Of a stretch of 64,000 nucleotides of DNA, positions 43,440 through 53,169 are shown one piece after another. Origin of the DNA: Caulobacter flavus. GTDB taxonomy: Bacteria > Pseudomonadota > Alphaproteobacteria > Caulobacterales > Caulobacteraceae. Below the pieces are notes generated by a model. That model had not been told where the DNA came from and ran no database searches. It saw nothing but the letters and a program-made list of their open reading frames with translations. Positions within the stretch are counted from its first letter, which is position 1. Each line of letters opens with the position of its first letter. The stretch is taken from NCBI RefSeq assembly GCF_003722335.1, contig NZ_CP026100.1, positions 2,082,001 to 2,146,000 on the forward strand, in the 5' to 3' direction. The position numbers were made by a program, and so were the translations under genes.

Positions 43440-44258
43440 GTGGTTGAAAAATCTGGGAAGTCCAACGCGGCGACGGTCAATCATGCCCTTAATCGGCACA
43501 AGGTGAGCTATAATCGTCGCCTCAATGAGATTCACATTGAGACACAGGTGACGACCACGGCTTTGAAGCGTTACGCCGAAGGAATGAATGCTGGTGTCGC
43601 CGAAAGGGGCAAAGTCTTCCATCATTTTGAGGTGCCTTCGGGGAATAAGCCCACGGCGAGGATCCGTCGGGCGTCTCCTGATCTGAAGGCGCTGCTGACG
43701 GCGGTGATCGACCAGGGGGCCTATAAGAAATCGCTCGTCCTGGCCGTTTCTATCACCGAGGACTATCTCATCGATCTGATGAAGCTGGTTCTTCGCGCTC
43801 ATCCAGATCGGCTTGGTCGGGGCGTAAAGCGCGGCGACAGCAAACCAACGATCGCCCTCGAAGACTTCATCGAGAGAAGTCGGGACGAGATCCTGGAGGA
43901 ACTGATCCGCAGCCGCGTGGGTGGTGCGCTCTATGCCAAGCCTGCCGAGTATTTGGCTTATGTGGCTTCGATCTTGGAGGTCGAGGTGCCGGCAGAGTCT
44001 GCTGCGGGTTTCATCGAGGTCAAGGCGACCAGAGACATCGTTGTGCATGGCGATGGCCGAGCCAATGAGCGATACATTGAAAAGGCGGGCCAGCGCGCGC
44101 GCGTGGCCGCGGGCGAGCCGCTGCTGATCGATGGCGTCTATTTCGATAGTGCGATCGGGACGATGAAGAGTCTGATCTATCAGCTCGCTGAGAAAGTCGC
44201 CGCTAAGTACGCCGACGATGACGCTGTCACGCAATGCGCCAAGGCGATCCTGCGCTGA
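43440..44258 (+). CDS. HEPN-like protein, possible RNase effector
   Basis: 272 residues starting at GTG (43440). Residues about 80-260 are helical. They contain ATRDIVVHGDGRANERY, whose R198 and H203 form the Rx4H motif of HEPN ribonucleases, placed near the end of a helix as in HEPN families of abortive-infection and toxin proteins. The upstream helix (KKSLVLAVSITEDYLIDLMK) fits the first HEPN helices. No nucleotidyltransferase antitoxin gene is next to it. It sits between the Tn7-like core and the phosphorothioation operon, convergent with the latter, and is plausibly a separate defence gene. Family call from one motif and fold pattern. Confidence 0.6.
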   Translation: MVEKSGKSNAATVNHALNRHKVSYNRRLNEIHIETQVTTTALKRYAEGMNAGVAERGKVFHHFEVPSGNKPTARIRRASPDLKALLTAVIDQGAYKKSLVLAVSITEDYLIDLMKLVLRAHPDRLGRGVKRGDSKPTIALEDFIERSRDEILEELIRSRVGGALYAKPAEYLAYVASILEVEVPAESAAGFIEVKATRDIVVHGDGRANERYIEKAGQRARVAAGEPLLIDGVYFDSAIGTMKSLIYQLAEKVAAKYADDDAVTQCAKAILR

Positions 44259-44347
44259 CGCTCCCTTCGGGCGGTGACGGCGCCTGATCAGCGCCCAGGC
44301 TCGGCAACGAACCGCGGCCTTCCAAGACTGAGAGAACCGAGCCGATC

Positions 44348-45772
44348 CTACGTCTGTAGATTTTCAAATACAGTATCCTCGTGCAGGCCCTGCTCGATCC
44401 GGTAGGCGTCTTCGGCGCGGCGCTGTTTGGACCGCGCAGCCAGACCCAGAAGCTGGCCCTTGCGCAGCAAGCGGCGCGGATCGGGCCGAATATTGACGTC
44501 CTGTCGGCGCAGATCGACCCGAATGGAAATCTCGGCGCGGGGGAGGGCCTCCTTGGGATCGATCAGCTGCCACATCGCCACGCGTTTACGAGGCGCATCG
44601 ATGCGCAGAACGAAGGCTCCGTCGGGTTCGCCGGAGAGGAAGGTGGCGCATCCGAGGTAGCAGCGCAGCAGCGCGGGCAGGCCCTCGGCGCGCGAGCCGT
44701 CCACCACCAAACGCTGGCGGTGATCGAGAACGCCCAGGCCCTGGTTAGCGGCCTCGACGATCGTAGCTTGCACCCGGCTCTCGTCGGCCAAGCCATGGAG
44801 ATACTGCACGGCCTGCAGCGCCAGTTCCTTCTGGTTGCCAAAGTGCGTCCGGATGTCGCGAACCATGCCCGGACTTGGCCGGCTGGCGGAAGTCGATCGG
44901 TTCAAGAGCCCCAAGGCTTGGTGCACGAGGAGATCCTCACGCCGCGCTGTCGCGGCGGCCTCGAATTCTTCCTGCGCCAGCAGGGCGCCAAGGCAGGCGT
45001 CGACCGCTCGCGCGAGCGACACCTTCTGATCGGCGAGCTCGGTGTGAACCGCCGCGGCGAGCTCATCGAGCTGAGGGACGCGGCCTCGCTGGCGCATGAA
45101 TTGGGCGAGCTCGGGTAGGGCCGTGGGCAGCCGCTCTGATAGCGTTGGTGCGGCTGGGCGCGATGAGAGCGGCGCGCGAGCCACACGATAGCTCGCGGCC
45201 GAGGCACGTCGCCCAGCGCGCCGGTTGAGCAGGAATTCCTGCTCATCCTCGGGGGAGCGGAACACGAAGTAGATGCCTGGGGCCACCGCCACCGGCTCGG
45301 TCCCGAGGACCTGGGTAAGCAGCGCCCGCAGCTCGGCGTGCAGGTAGTACTTCTGGAAGGTGCCACGCGAAGTGATGAAGCCGTCGCCGTGGGAGCGCAG
45401 GCCTCCGATGGGTGATTGGCCGACGATCATCGTCGAGACCGCTAGCACCTGCTGAGCGAGCGCCCAGGCCTTGGTTAGCGCTTCGCGCCGTTCGGCCGGA
45501 TTCTCGATCACATTGAGGACGAAGCCCAGATTGACCACCGGCGCAGGAGAGCGGTCCGCCTCTGGACGGAAATGGGGATCCCAACCCGTCGCCTCGATGC
45601 CGCTGGCGCCGAGGATACGCAGGTCGTCACCCTGACCGCAGCCGTAGTCGAAGACCTGGACCCCGGGCTTGATCAGGCCGTGCCTGACCAGGAGCGCCAT
45701 GGGCTGGGACAGATCATGACGCACCATCGCCGTGCGATGGCGATGGATGATGTTGTTGTCTAGCGTGGACAC
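44348..45772 (-). CDS. Phosphorothioation-associated methyltransferase, catalytic part
   Basis: 474 residues, starting at GTG (45772) inside the end of the previous gene (13-bp overlap). IIHRHRTAMVRHDLSQPMAL and the SAM motif FDYGCGQGDDLRILG (42-50), followed by EATGWDPHF and NLGFVLNVIENPAERREAL, match the 'DNA phosphorothioation-associated putative methyltransferase' family found in dnd/ssp loci. In many genomes the family is one longer protein whose N-terminal domain corresponds to the separate upstream gene here. Target and role are unknown in the family. It is the last gene of the operon and converges on the HEPN-like gene. Confidence 0.85.
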   Translation of the reverse strand: MSTLDNNIIHRHRTAMVRHDLSQPMALLVRHGLIKPGVQVFDYGCGQGDDLRILGASGIEATGWDPHFRPEADRSPAPVVNLGFVLNVIENPAERREALTKAWALAQQVLAVSTMIVGQSPIGGLRSHGDGFITSRGTFQKYYLHAELRALLTQVLGTEPVAVAPGIYFVFRSPEDEQEFLLNRRAGRRASAASYRVARAPLSSRPAAPTLSERLPTALPELAQFMRQRGRVPQLDELAAAVHTELADQKVSLARAVDACLGALLAQEEFEAAATARREDLLVHQALGLLNRSTSASRPSPGMVRDIRTHFGNQKELALQAVQYLHGLADESRVQATIVEAANQGLGVLDHRQRLVVDGSRAEGLPALLRCYLGCATFLSGEPDGAFVLRIDAPRKRVAMWQLIDPKEALPRAEISIRVDLRRQDVNIRPDPRRLLRKGQLLGLAARSKQRRAEDAYRIEQGLHEDTVFENLQT

Positions 45773-46230
45773 AGCCGGTGGCCATCGAGACGGACGCCAG
45801 CGCTCGCCAGCCTTTCAGCCCATGGGCGTCGACGTCCGATGAGGTGGTTGTCGCGGAAAAGGTCCCGGCTTTCGAGGTCGGCGGTCAAGGCGGTCCACTC
45901 GGCGATGGCGGGGTCGAGGGGATCTATCAAGAGTTCCTTGCGATGAAGGATCAAGGGATTATCCGCGATAGCGAACGCGCGCTGAACGACCGCGCCGGTG
46001 GCCAGATCGATACGCGCCGATCCGCGAAGCGCCGGAAACGGATCCTCACGGAAATCGGCATAGTCGAGCAGGGCGACGACCTCGGACTCGATCCGGGCGA
46101 CATTCCAATCGATCCGCTTCACGCCAGCGACGCAAAGCGCCCTGGCCAGCCGCGCGCCGTCCGCATCCGACAACAGGCCAATGGCCTGGCGGTGGATGTA
46201 GAGAGCGCCGCGGACCTTTTTGCCAGGCAT
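45760..46230 (-). CDS. N-terminal domain of the phosphorothioation-associated methyltransferase, separate gene
   Basis: 156 residues: KKVRGALYIHRQAIGLLSDA, KRIDWNVARIESEVVALLDY, FREDPFPALRGSARIDLATG, NPLILHRKELLIDP. This is the conserved N-terminal domain that normally precedes the methyltransferase domain in the same polypeptide. Here a stop follows GHRLCPR and the methyltransferase starts from an overlapping GTG in another frame. The break lies in what would be the linker, so both halves may fold and function, by coupled translation or after a recent frameshift. It starts 6 bp after the sspH stop. Confidence 0.8.
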   Translation of the reverse strand: MPGKKVRGALYIHRQAIGLLSDADGARLARALCVAGVKRIDWNVARIESEVVALLDYADFREDPFPALRGSARIDLATGAVVQRAFAIADNPLILHRKELLIDPLDPAIAEWTALTADLESRDLFRDNHLIGRRRPWAERLASAGVRLDGHRLCPR

Positions 46231-46236
46231 GGTTGG

Positions 46237-49200
46237 CTACTCGGCGGCGTCCTGGCGACGGGTTGTCCAGGTAGCGATGACCGCCCGGGCGAGATCCTCG
46301 ACCTCCTCATCACCAATGAAGGGGACTTGGAGGTAGATCTTCTGATCGGAGTCGAGCTTGGCGATCAGATGGCCCTTACCCAGCAGCTTCTCAGCGCCCT
46401 TTTCGTTTAAGGCGATCCGCGAGCTGCCTTCATCGCCAAGCTTCAGGATGAGCTTATTACCAAGGTTAGTCCTCAGCTGCATGGTCATCACCTGATTGTC
46501 GGCGCGCTGATAGACCATGAAGAGGTGAAAGCCCGCGGCGCGAGACAGGGTCGCGATCCGATTGAGAAGGGAGTCGACCGACCCCTTGAATTCGTCGTCC
46601 TGCATCCAATTGGCGACTTCGTCGAAGATGATGACGACGCGCGGCATACGGCGGTGAGGCGCAACGATACGATTGAAGTGGCCAATGTTGCGGCAGCCTT
46701 CTGCCGAGATATCTGCGTACCGCGTCTCCATGTCATCGACGAGGCGCGTCAGCAGCGCGATCGCCTCGTCCTGATCGGCGATGATCCCATCGCGAAGATG
46801 CGGGAGATTGCGCGCCCAGGCGTAGTCGACCCCCTTCTTCGGATCGATCAGATAGAGCTCAATGTCCTCGGGGGCGTTGAGGGCGCAAAGGTCCAGCATC
46901 AGGTTGGTGACCAGGATGCCCTTGCCGCTGCCCGTGGTGCCGGAGACCAGGCTGTGGGGCGCGGCCTGGTCCTGACCAGCATACTCGCCGGCCAAGGGCA
47001 GGAAGCATAGAGCGCCGTCGTCTTCCTTTTCGCCGAGCAAGGGCGCCATGGTTTGCGCGGGCGAGCGCTCCTCACCCGTTCGTCTGAGCCAAGCATCGGC
47101 CAGGTGCAGGGTCACGCGTTTAGGACGGCGTAGACCCACCGCAATCTGACCTGCCAACGGCGTGATGCGGACGATGTCCAGACCGTACCGGGTCAGGAAG
47201 TCGGTTTGCTTTCGCTCAAGCCAGCCGACAGTCAGGGTGCGGCCGCCGATATATATCAAGCCGGTATTGGGCGTCAGCCGATGACCCTGCACGGGCGCGT
47301 CCATGCCTTCGGACTGCAGAGCGCCTTGCAGCGCGATGATTTGCTTCTCGAGCCAAGCCTCGCCCTCAGCCTCGTTGCTAGCGCGGCTGAGGTGCGTCAG
47401 GACCGCCGAGATCTCTAGGCTCCACGGGCCGGCGTGTGCCACGGCTTCAGCCAGGTCCTGCGCCGGATCGTCGTTGGCGGGGGTCTCGTCCTCGCTGACG
47501 AGCGCAAGCGGTTGTGGCTCCGGCGTGGTCGGCGCCGAGGCCGGCGGCTCCTCCAGCGCAGACACGGTAGCCGCTGGATTGAGTTGCTGTTCCCCATTGT
47601 CGGCCGCTGGCCACCCGGCTGGGATGCTGAGAAGGGGCGCTGCGGCGTCGTCGCCAAGGTCACGCAGCGCCTTGGCGGTGGTCGAGCGGGCGAAGACCCA
47701 TTGCGCTAACCGTCGCCGTTCAGCCTGGGGTTTTTCGTCGTCGACCAGGACGGGCATGGTTTCGTAGAGCGCTTCGACCTCGTGGCTGAAGACGATTGAA
47801 TGCCCATCGAGGGTGAGATTGATCTCGCCCGAGCGCAGGCCTTCTAGCCATTGGTCTTGAGTGATCCCGCCAACCTGGTCGAAGGGGTCCATGTGCTCGA
47901 GGACCATGTCAGCCAGGCGATTGCGCCAGATCGTGGGGTCGAGCGTGGAGTTTGGATCCAGCAGTCGATGTTGTAGCGCCGTGTAGGTGGACTCCAACTG
48001 TCCAACCGATCGGCGGCGCTGATCACGAAGGTCGTCTTGACCTACGTACTTAGCCTCGATCACTACCAGACGGATCTCCGGGCCTTCCGAACCGTAGGAG
48101 AAGTCGATCGCCAGGATATCGGCGATCTCCCCGGTCAGATCGAGCCACCCCCGATAGTCGTCTAGGAAGAACCAGCCGGTGTGGTTCTCACGGCCGGTCT
48201 TCAGCAGGCGATCGAGTTCACGCTGTGAGAGGACGACACCAAGGAGCTCATGGGCGTGATTGGACCATTGGACGCCGCGCATGATGACGCCGCCCGACAG
48301 TTGCGCCGCGCGGGCGAAGAGCTGTTGGCGCACCGCGGCGAGGGTTTGAGCGTCGGCACCTGGCAGGATTACATCCAGATCGTTCGAGATCCAGTCGGTC
48401 AGGTCCTTCGCGTCGATCTCGGTCGACACGATGACGTTGTGGCTGGATCCTGGCACGCTGAAGTAGCGGATGATGCGGCGCTCATCGGTGTTGACAAGAC
48501 GGCGGTCCGCGACCCTGTCGAAGGTCATCACCCAGTGGCCTAGGTCATGGGCTTTAGTCAGAACGTCGGCGACCGCGCCTGACGTGAAAGCCACTTCTTG
48601 GATAGGCAAGCGCGGTGCGTTGTCGGACGGAACCTCGCGCGCGCCGACAGTGTAGAGGCAATCGACATAGGCCTGGCACGCCCTCGGCTGACGCGGGGCG
48701 GTGAGGTAGAGCGCCGAGGTGGTGTTGCCGCGTTTGAACGGGCGGCGCTTCGATCGTGCGGTGGGCACGTAAGACGCTAGATCTGGCGGCGTTGGGTCAA
48801 CATCGCCCTTTGACCAGCGGACTGAACTACCGCGCGCGATCACATCCTGCAGCAGCACGATGTCACTGGACTTGGCTCCGCCATGCACCAGCGTCTCTGG
48901 GCTCATGATGCCCATGCGCAGGCGCGACAGGAAGTTGCGAGCGGCTTCACTCGCTAGCGTGGCGTCGATTTCATAGCTGATGCGACGGTTCTGGCGCTCA
49001 TAAACTTGGCGGAGGCGGCGCGGATCATCATCCGTCACGGCCAGTTCGCAGCGCAGGTCCGCGTTTTCCTCGATACGGCGCGAGAGGCTATTGGCCATAG
49101 CCAACGGCAGGTTCTCGGAGTCGGCGTTGAGGATCAGGACCGAGAAGTTGGCCTGCTCGTGAGGGCGCAGCTTCAAGTACTCGTCGGCCACCCGCTTAAA

Positions 49201-51567
49201 GGCCGTGACCGCTGCGTCGGCCGGTTCGTCCGACAGACCGTGGCGGGCCAGGTCGCTGACCGATTCCAGCAGGCTGCAGTCAGCTATCATCTGGGTTTCG
49301 GCGAGGAGCTCGCACTTCTCGTCGGCCGACAGCGCCACATCCGCGTAGTAGGTCGCCGTCAGCGTCGCAGCGCGATCTTCTGCAAAGTCCTGTACGGCGC
49401 CGCGTTGATCGAGCGAGCTAGCGATGATGCGTTGGACCGCTGCGGCGGCCTGGCGAGACTTGGCGGCCATCTCCGCCAGCCGCAAAGGTTGCCAGGGGGC
49501 CGTGAGCGCGGCGGCGCGTTCGCTCTCCACCGAGATGATGCCGATCGAGAGCAGGGGCGCTAGGAGGTTACGCAGGCTGATTTCTTGCGGCGCCTGGGTT
49601 TGCACCATCGTCAGCAGATGGCCGTAAAGTTCAGCCTGATCAATAAGGCTTTGGGCGCCGACGCCTTCACCGCGCAGCAGAGCGCTCAGCGCCTGGCCGT
49701 ATTTCCCATGAAAGGCCTCATAAGCCTCTCGCAGCGCTGCGGCCTGGGCAGCGGTGATGATCTTTCGATCCTCGATGTCCTGAAGGTTCTTGGGCCAGAT
49801 AAGATCGATCCGATCACCGCTCCGGCCATCGTTGGCCAAAAGGCCATCGCTCGCCCCGAAGGTGTCGATGACACTGGTGCGTTGGGCTAGGTCGATCACC
49901 GTTGGTGTCGACGATCGTGAAGACTGGTCGATATGGATCCGACCTGTCAGAAGGCGCGTGGCCTCATCCTTGTTCTCCGGGCGCAGACGCCTTAGATCCA
50001 GCGAGATAGACAGGCCCAAGGCTTCGGCTGGCGGTGACCAGATCAGCTGCGCGCGGTTGGCGTGCGGGCGGCCGCCCGTCGTCGCCAAGACGGTTTCGAC
50101 CTGGTCTTCAGGGACGACGAAAGCCTCGAACTCCAGAGCCGCGGCGTCGGCCTTGATCGAGGTGTTTTCCTGGACCTCGTTTTCCCAATCTTGTTCCCAG
50201 CAGCGGCCGCAGTCGAGCACCGCGCGCGGGGCGAGCATTTTGTCCAGGCCCCGATAGCGATCCCGAAGATAGCGCAGGACGCGGGTGTTCTTGTCGCGCG
50301 TCCAGAAGTCGAGCTTCTCAGCGTCACGCAGGCGAATGATTAAGACGCGGTCGCCGTTGTCATCGCCGTCTTCGGTGTCCGGCACAGCCCGGTGCGCTAG
50401 CTTAAGCAAGCCTTCGGCCAGGTCCTGGGTTTCGATCGGCGCGTGGAAGACAAGCCGCTCCCACCGCTTGAAGAGGCGGGGGTCGCTCTGCAGGCGCGGT
50501 TTGTGGTTATGGAAGAAGTCGTCGATCTGCTCGCTGGGCTTGGCGTTGTCGCGCGTCAGTTCCGACAGCAGCTGCTTTTCGGCGTCGGTCAGGGCGTTGG
50601 GAAACTGCCGATCGAAGAAATTGCGAGTTTCGTCCCCGAAGTTCGGCTTGGCCTTGCGCTTAGCGTCGCTAAAGAAGGCTTCGATCGCCTCCCACCCAAG
50701 TTCCGCGACGACCTCCTGGGTCTTGGTCCATTGTCCGTCGAAGACGGCGCGATCCGCGAGCAGGGCGGCAATCGCGGTGGCTGCGTCGGCGGCTAGTAAA
50801 CGTTCGTTGTCGAACTGCTCAAGACGCTTCTTCAACTCTGTGCGGTTCAGTGGGGCCCCATCGCGGCTCTTCAGGTAGAGCGCGGGTTGGGCTTCCTCGA
50901 GCGCCTTGCGGAAGAATTGCAGGGCGATGTCTGAGGACTCGGTGATTTTCAGCCGTGGGTCGCCACAGTCGCTGGGGAGCCGCACGGCGGGCAGGGCTCG
51001 GCGAACAGCTTTTTCGGGCGCCAGGCCTTCTCGCACCAAGTGTCCGGAGGCCCGCACGACGAAGTCGGCGATCGTTGCAGCGTCATGGGCCACGCCAGCC
51101 GCTAGGAGCCCCTTCAGGGCATGCACGAAGGCGGCGCGGATATCCTCCGAACACTGAACAAGGCCCTCTTGAGCCCAGACCTCAGCGTCCTGTAGCAGCC
51201 AGGCGTCATCGATCTTGGCTTTGTGCTCCAGGGTTGGCAGCGTCTCCTTCATCTTGCGCGCGGGGACCGTGCAGACGGTCAAGCGAACACCCGGCCCGGC
51301 GTGATTGCGGTGCCAAGGAGCAGTGCGGTCGCAAAGGACGGCCGGCGAGATATCGCCTTCAGCCAGATCTGGGTGGACGAACACCTCGACCTCGCCGCCA
51401 ACCACCTTCTCGGCGGCTACACGTCGGGCGATGGCGCTGACAATGGCCGGGTCCAGCCCGACCATGCAGTAGTAAGCGCGGCCATGGTTGGCCTGGACGG
51501 TTTCGCGAAGGCGCCGCGCAGTGACGCGGCCGATGAGATCAAGCGGGGACAAGGATCTGATCTCCAA
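46237..51567 (-). CDS. sspH: SspH/DptH-type phosphorothioation-dependent restriction protein
   Basis: 1776 residues. The last 350 form an FtsK/HerA-like motor with Walker A SGTTGSGKGILVTNLML (about 1540) and Walker B PRVVIIFDEVANWM (about 1640). The central region shows LLGVVLSQRELDRLLKTGRE and IRLVVIEAKYVGQDDLRDQR, the latter resembling the E-x-K of a nuclease fold. The first 1000 residues are unassigned helices. This is the architecture of the DptH/SspH protein that, with SspF and SspG, attacks DNA lacking phosphorothioate marks. Start overlaps the end of sspG by 29 bp. It is the largest gene of the window. Confidence 0.88.
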   Translation of the reverse strand: MEIRSLSPLDLIGRVTARRLRETVQANHGRAYYCMVGLDPAIVSAIARRVAAEKVVGGEVEVFVHPDLAEGDISPAVLCDRTAPWHRNHAGPGVRLTVCTVPARKMKETLPTLEHKAKIDDAWLLQDAEVWAQEGLVQCSEDIRAAFVHALKGLLAAGVAHDAATIADFVVRASGHLVREGLAPEKAVRRALPAVRLPSDCGDPRLKITESSDIALQFFRKALEEAQPALYLKSRDGAPLNRTELKKRLEQFDNERLLAADAATAIAALLADRAVFDGQWTKTQEVVAELGWEAIEAFFSDAKRKAKPNFGDETRNFFDRQFPNALTDAEKQLLSELTRDNAKPSEQIDDFFHNHKPRLQSDPRLFKRWERLVFHAPIETQDLAEGLLKLAHRAVPDTEDGDDNGDRVLIIRLRDAEKLDFWTRDKNTRVLRYLRDRYRGLDKMLAPRAVLDCGRCWEQDWENEVQENTSIKADAAALEFEAFVVPEDQVETVLATTGGRPHANRAQLIWSPPAEALGLSISLDLRRLRPENKDEATRLLTGRIHIDQSSRSSTPTVIDLAQRTSVIDTFGASDGLLANDGRSGDRIDLIWPKNLQDIEDRKIITAAQAAALREAYEAFHGKYGQALSALLRGEGVGAQSLIDQAELYGHLLTMVQTQAPQEISLRNLLAPLLSIGIISVESERAAALTAPWQPLRLAEMAAKSRQAAAAVQRIIASSLDQRGAVQDFAEDRAATLTATYYADVALSADEKCELLAETQMIADCSLLESVSDLARHGLSDEPADAAVTAFKRVADEYLKLRPHEQANFSVLILNADSENLPLAMANSLSRRIEENADLRCELAVTDDDPRRLRQVYERQNRRISYEIDATLASEAARNFLSRLRMGIMSPETLVHGGAKSSDIVLLQDVIARGSSVRWSKGDVDPTPPDLASYVPTARSKRRPFKRGNTTSALYLTAPRQPRACQAYVDCLYTVGAREVPSDNAPRLPIQEVAFTSGAVADVLTKAHDLGHWVMTFDRVADRRLVNTDERRIIRYFSVPGSSHNVIVSTEIDAKDLTDWISNDLDVILPGADAQTLAAVRQQLFARAAQLSGGVIMRGVQWSNHAHELLGVVLSQRELDRLLKTGRENHTGWFFLDDYRGWLDLTGEIADILAIDFSYGSEGPEIRLVVIEAKYVGQDDLRDQRRRSVGQLESTYTALQHRLLDPNSTLDPTIWRNRLADMVLEHMDPFDQVGGITQDQWLEGLRSGEINLTLDGHSIVFSHEVEALYETMPVLVDDEKPQAERRRLAQWVFARSTTAKALRDLGDDAAAPLLSIPAGWPAADNGEQQLNPAATVSALEEPPASAPTTPEPQPLALVSEDETPANDDPAQDLAEAVAHAGPWSLEISAVLTHLSRASNEAEGEAWLEKQIIALQGALQSEGMDAPVQGHRLTPNTGLIYIGGRTLTVGWLERKQTDFLTRYGLDIVRITPLAGQIAVGLRRPKRVTLHLADAWLRRTGEERSPAQTMAPLLGEKEDDGALCFLPLAGEYAGQDQAAPHSLVSGTTGSGKGILVTNLMLDLCALNAPEDIELYLIDPKKGVDYAWARNLPHLRDGIIADQDEAIALLTRLVDDMETRYADISAEGCRNIGHFNRIVAPHRRMPRVVIIFDEVANWMQDDEFKGSVDSLLNRIATLSRAAGFHLFMVYQRADNQVMTMQLRTNLGNKLILKLGDEGSSRIALNEKGAEKLLGKGHLIAKLDSDQKIYLQVPFIGDEEVEDLARAVIATWTTRRQDAAE

Positions 51568-53167
51568 CCAGCGCCGTGGTCGCGCGATAGAAGGGATTGA
51601 TGACGAAGGCGCAGTCGTCTGATTTGCGATCCAGGAAGCCCAGGACCCGCAAGCGCTCTTCCAGTCGTCGCTCGTTTTCCTGGAGATCGGCTTGCGGCGC
51701 GGGCAGCGACACCCGGTTCACCCGGAAGGCCTCGCGCACCTCTTCAGGGCCGATCACCAGATTGTAGCGCTTGAGCAGCAGCTGCAGGAAATCGCCAAAC
51801 TCCATGGGGGAGCGGACGTTGGTCAGCACCAACGCCTCCAGGAAGTTGTCGGTCGGCGCGTACCAGGTGCCTGCGCCGCGCGCGGAGCGAAGCATGCCGA
51901 TCTGGCGCGTGTGGCTGCCAAACATCGGGCCGATGGAGTGGCTCTTACCCGCCTGGGTCGCGCTGCGCAGGTCAGCCAACTGCTGCTCGGCGCTGGGCAG
52001 GCGATCGGGGTCAGGGGTGGGAGGCGCAGGCCACCGGAAACGCTCGGTGAGAAGGTGTGTCGCGAGCGTGCGTCCGGCCGTATTTTCCAAGACAGCCTGC
52101 CAATCTTCGGAGGCGGCGAAACGATCAAGGTAGCTATTCATCGCCTCCGTGATCATCGTCCGGTGGCGCTTGTGCTGGTTGGCCGAAAGTTTGCGGATGG
52201 GATTGTTGCCAGGCGCGCCGACCAGGTCGAGGAAGAACGGCGGGATCGGCACGCCATCATCAATTGTCTCGCGGGCGCGTTCGACGATGTAGAGCGATTG
52301 GAGGAGGCCGCTGACCCTTTGAAGAGGGTCCAGAATGCTTTCCGTCGGGATGCTGTCGAGGTTCAGCAGCGAGACCCAATCGGCCGCCAGGCGATTGTAG
52401 ACCTCGTGAGCGCCCAGTGGCAGGTAGCCAATGGGCATTTCGCTCGAATAACTTTGATCGGGTCCAGCAAGCCGAGCGGCCAAGCGGTTCCAGGCGCTAT
52501 CTGCCGGCAGCAATCGGCTGCGGATGAGCGCTTCCAGCCTTTGTCTTTGGCTAGAACGATTGAGCATAAGATACATGAGCTCGCCCGTCCTGCGCATGTA
52601 TTTGCGATCGGCATGTCCCTTTTCGTCGACATCGGGGAAGATCATGCTCGGGCCGAGCGGCAACAGATGCTTTGAGGTCCAGCGCTTTTCCGTATGGCTT
52701 TCAATTTCGGCCGAGCGAAGAAGCTCGACGGCGCGCGCGAAGTCGCCAAAATTCTTGAACGCGTTTCTGAGGTATTTATAGTCGTACTTGATGCCGCTAC
52801 GATCGAGCGCAGCTTGCCAAGCGGTCCACATGGCGTTTTCGTCCACGGACTCGCTGTCAGCGATGCGAAGGATATCGCGATCTCGGAAGATCAGGTGTCG
52901 GAGCGTCCAGTTCATCGGCACGCTGTAGCGAACGACCTCGTGGGCGCTGCCAGATCCGCGATCGACGCCGTCGAAGATCGCCTCGCCCCTGCGCGCCTTG
53001 TCGAAGCACACGTGTAGGCATTCGATCAGCGCGCGCCATGGTGACTGGTCATCATAGAACAGAAGCCCCCAGATGCCGTATTCGCACCAGAGTTTGACCG
53101 CGGCGAGATTCTGGCCGTCTGGGACCTTCAGCGCATCCTGCGGCAGGTGGAGATTTTGATTGGCCAT
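51539..53167 (-). CDS. sspG: SspG/DptG-like restriction subunit
   Basis: 542 residues, no recognisable enzymatic motif. It is mostly helical, with charged stretches (LIRSRLLPADSAWNRLAARL, DFLQLLLKRYNLVIGPEEVR, LQENERRLEERLRVLGFLDR). Identity rests on position: between an SspF-type ATPase and an SspH-type motor, in an operon with sspABCD, where the SspG/DptG subunit belongs. Start 2 bp after the sspF stop; the stop lies inside sspH. The C-terminal winged-helix-like end (FGDFLQLLLKRYNLVIGPEE) could bind DNA or partner proteins. Confidence 0.75.
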   Translation of the reverse strand: MANQNLHLPQDALKVPDGQNLAAVKLWCEYGIWGLLFYDDQSPWRALIECLHVCFDKARRGEAIFDGVDRGSGSAHEVVRYSVPMNWTLRHLIFRDRDILRIADSESVDENAMWTAWQAALDRSGIKYDYKYLRNAFKNFGDFARAVELLRSAEIESHTEKRWTSKHLLPLGPSMIFPDVDEKGHADRKYMRRTGELMYLMLNRSSQRQRLEALIRSRLLPADSAWNRLAARLAGPDQSYSSEMPIGYLPLGAHEVYNRLAADWVSLLNLDSIPTESILDPLQRVSGLLQSLYIVERARETIDDGVPIPPFFLDLVGAPGNNPIRKLSANQHKRHRTMITEAMNSYLDRFAASEDWQAVLENTAGRTLATHLLTERFRWPAPPTPDPDRLPSAEQQLADLRSATQAGKSHSIGPMFGSHTRQIGMLRSARGAGTWYAPTDNFLEALVLTNVRSPMEFGDFLQLLLKRYNLVIGPEEVREAFRVNRVSLPAPQADLQENERRLEERLRVLGFLDRKSDDCAFVINPFYRATTALVGDQILVPA

Positions 53168-53169
53168 GG

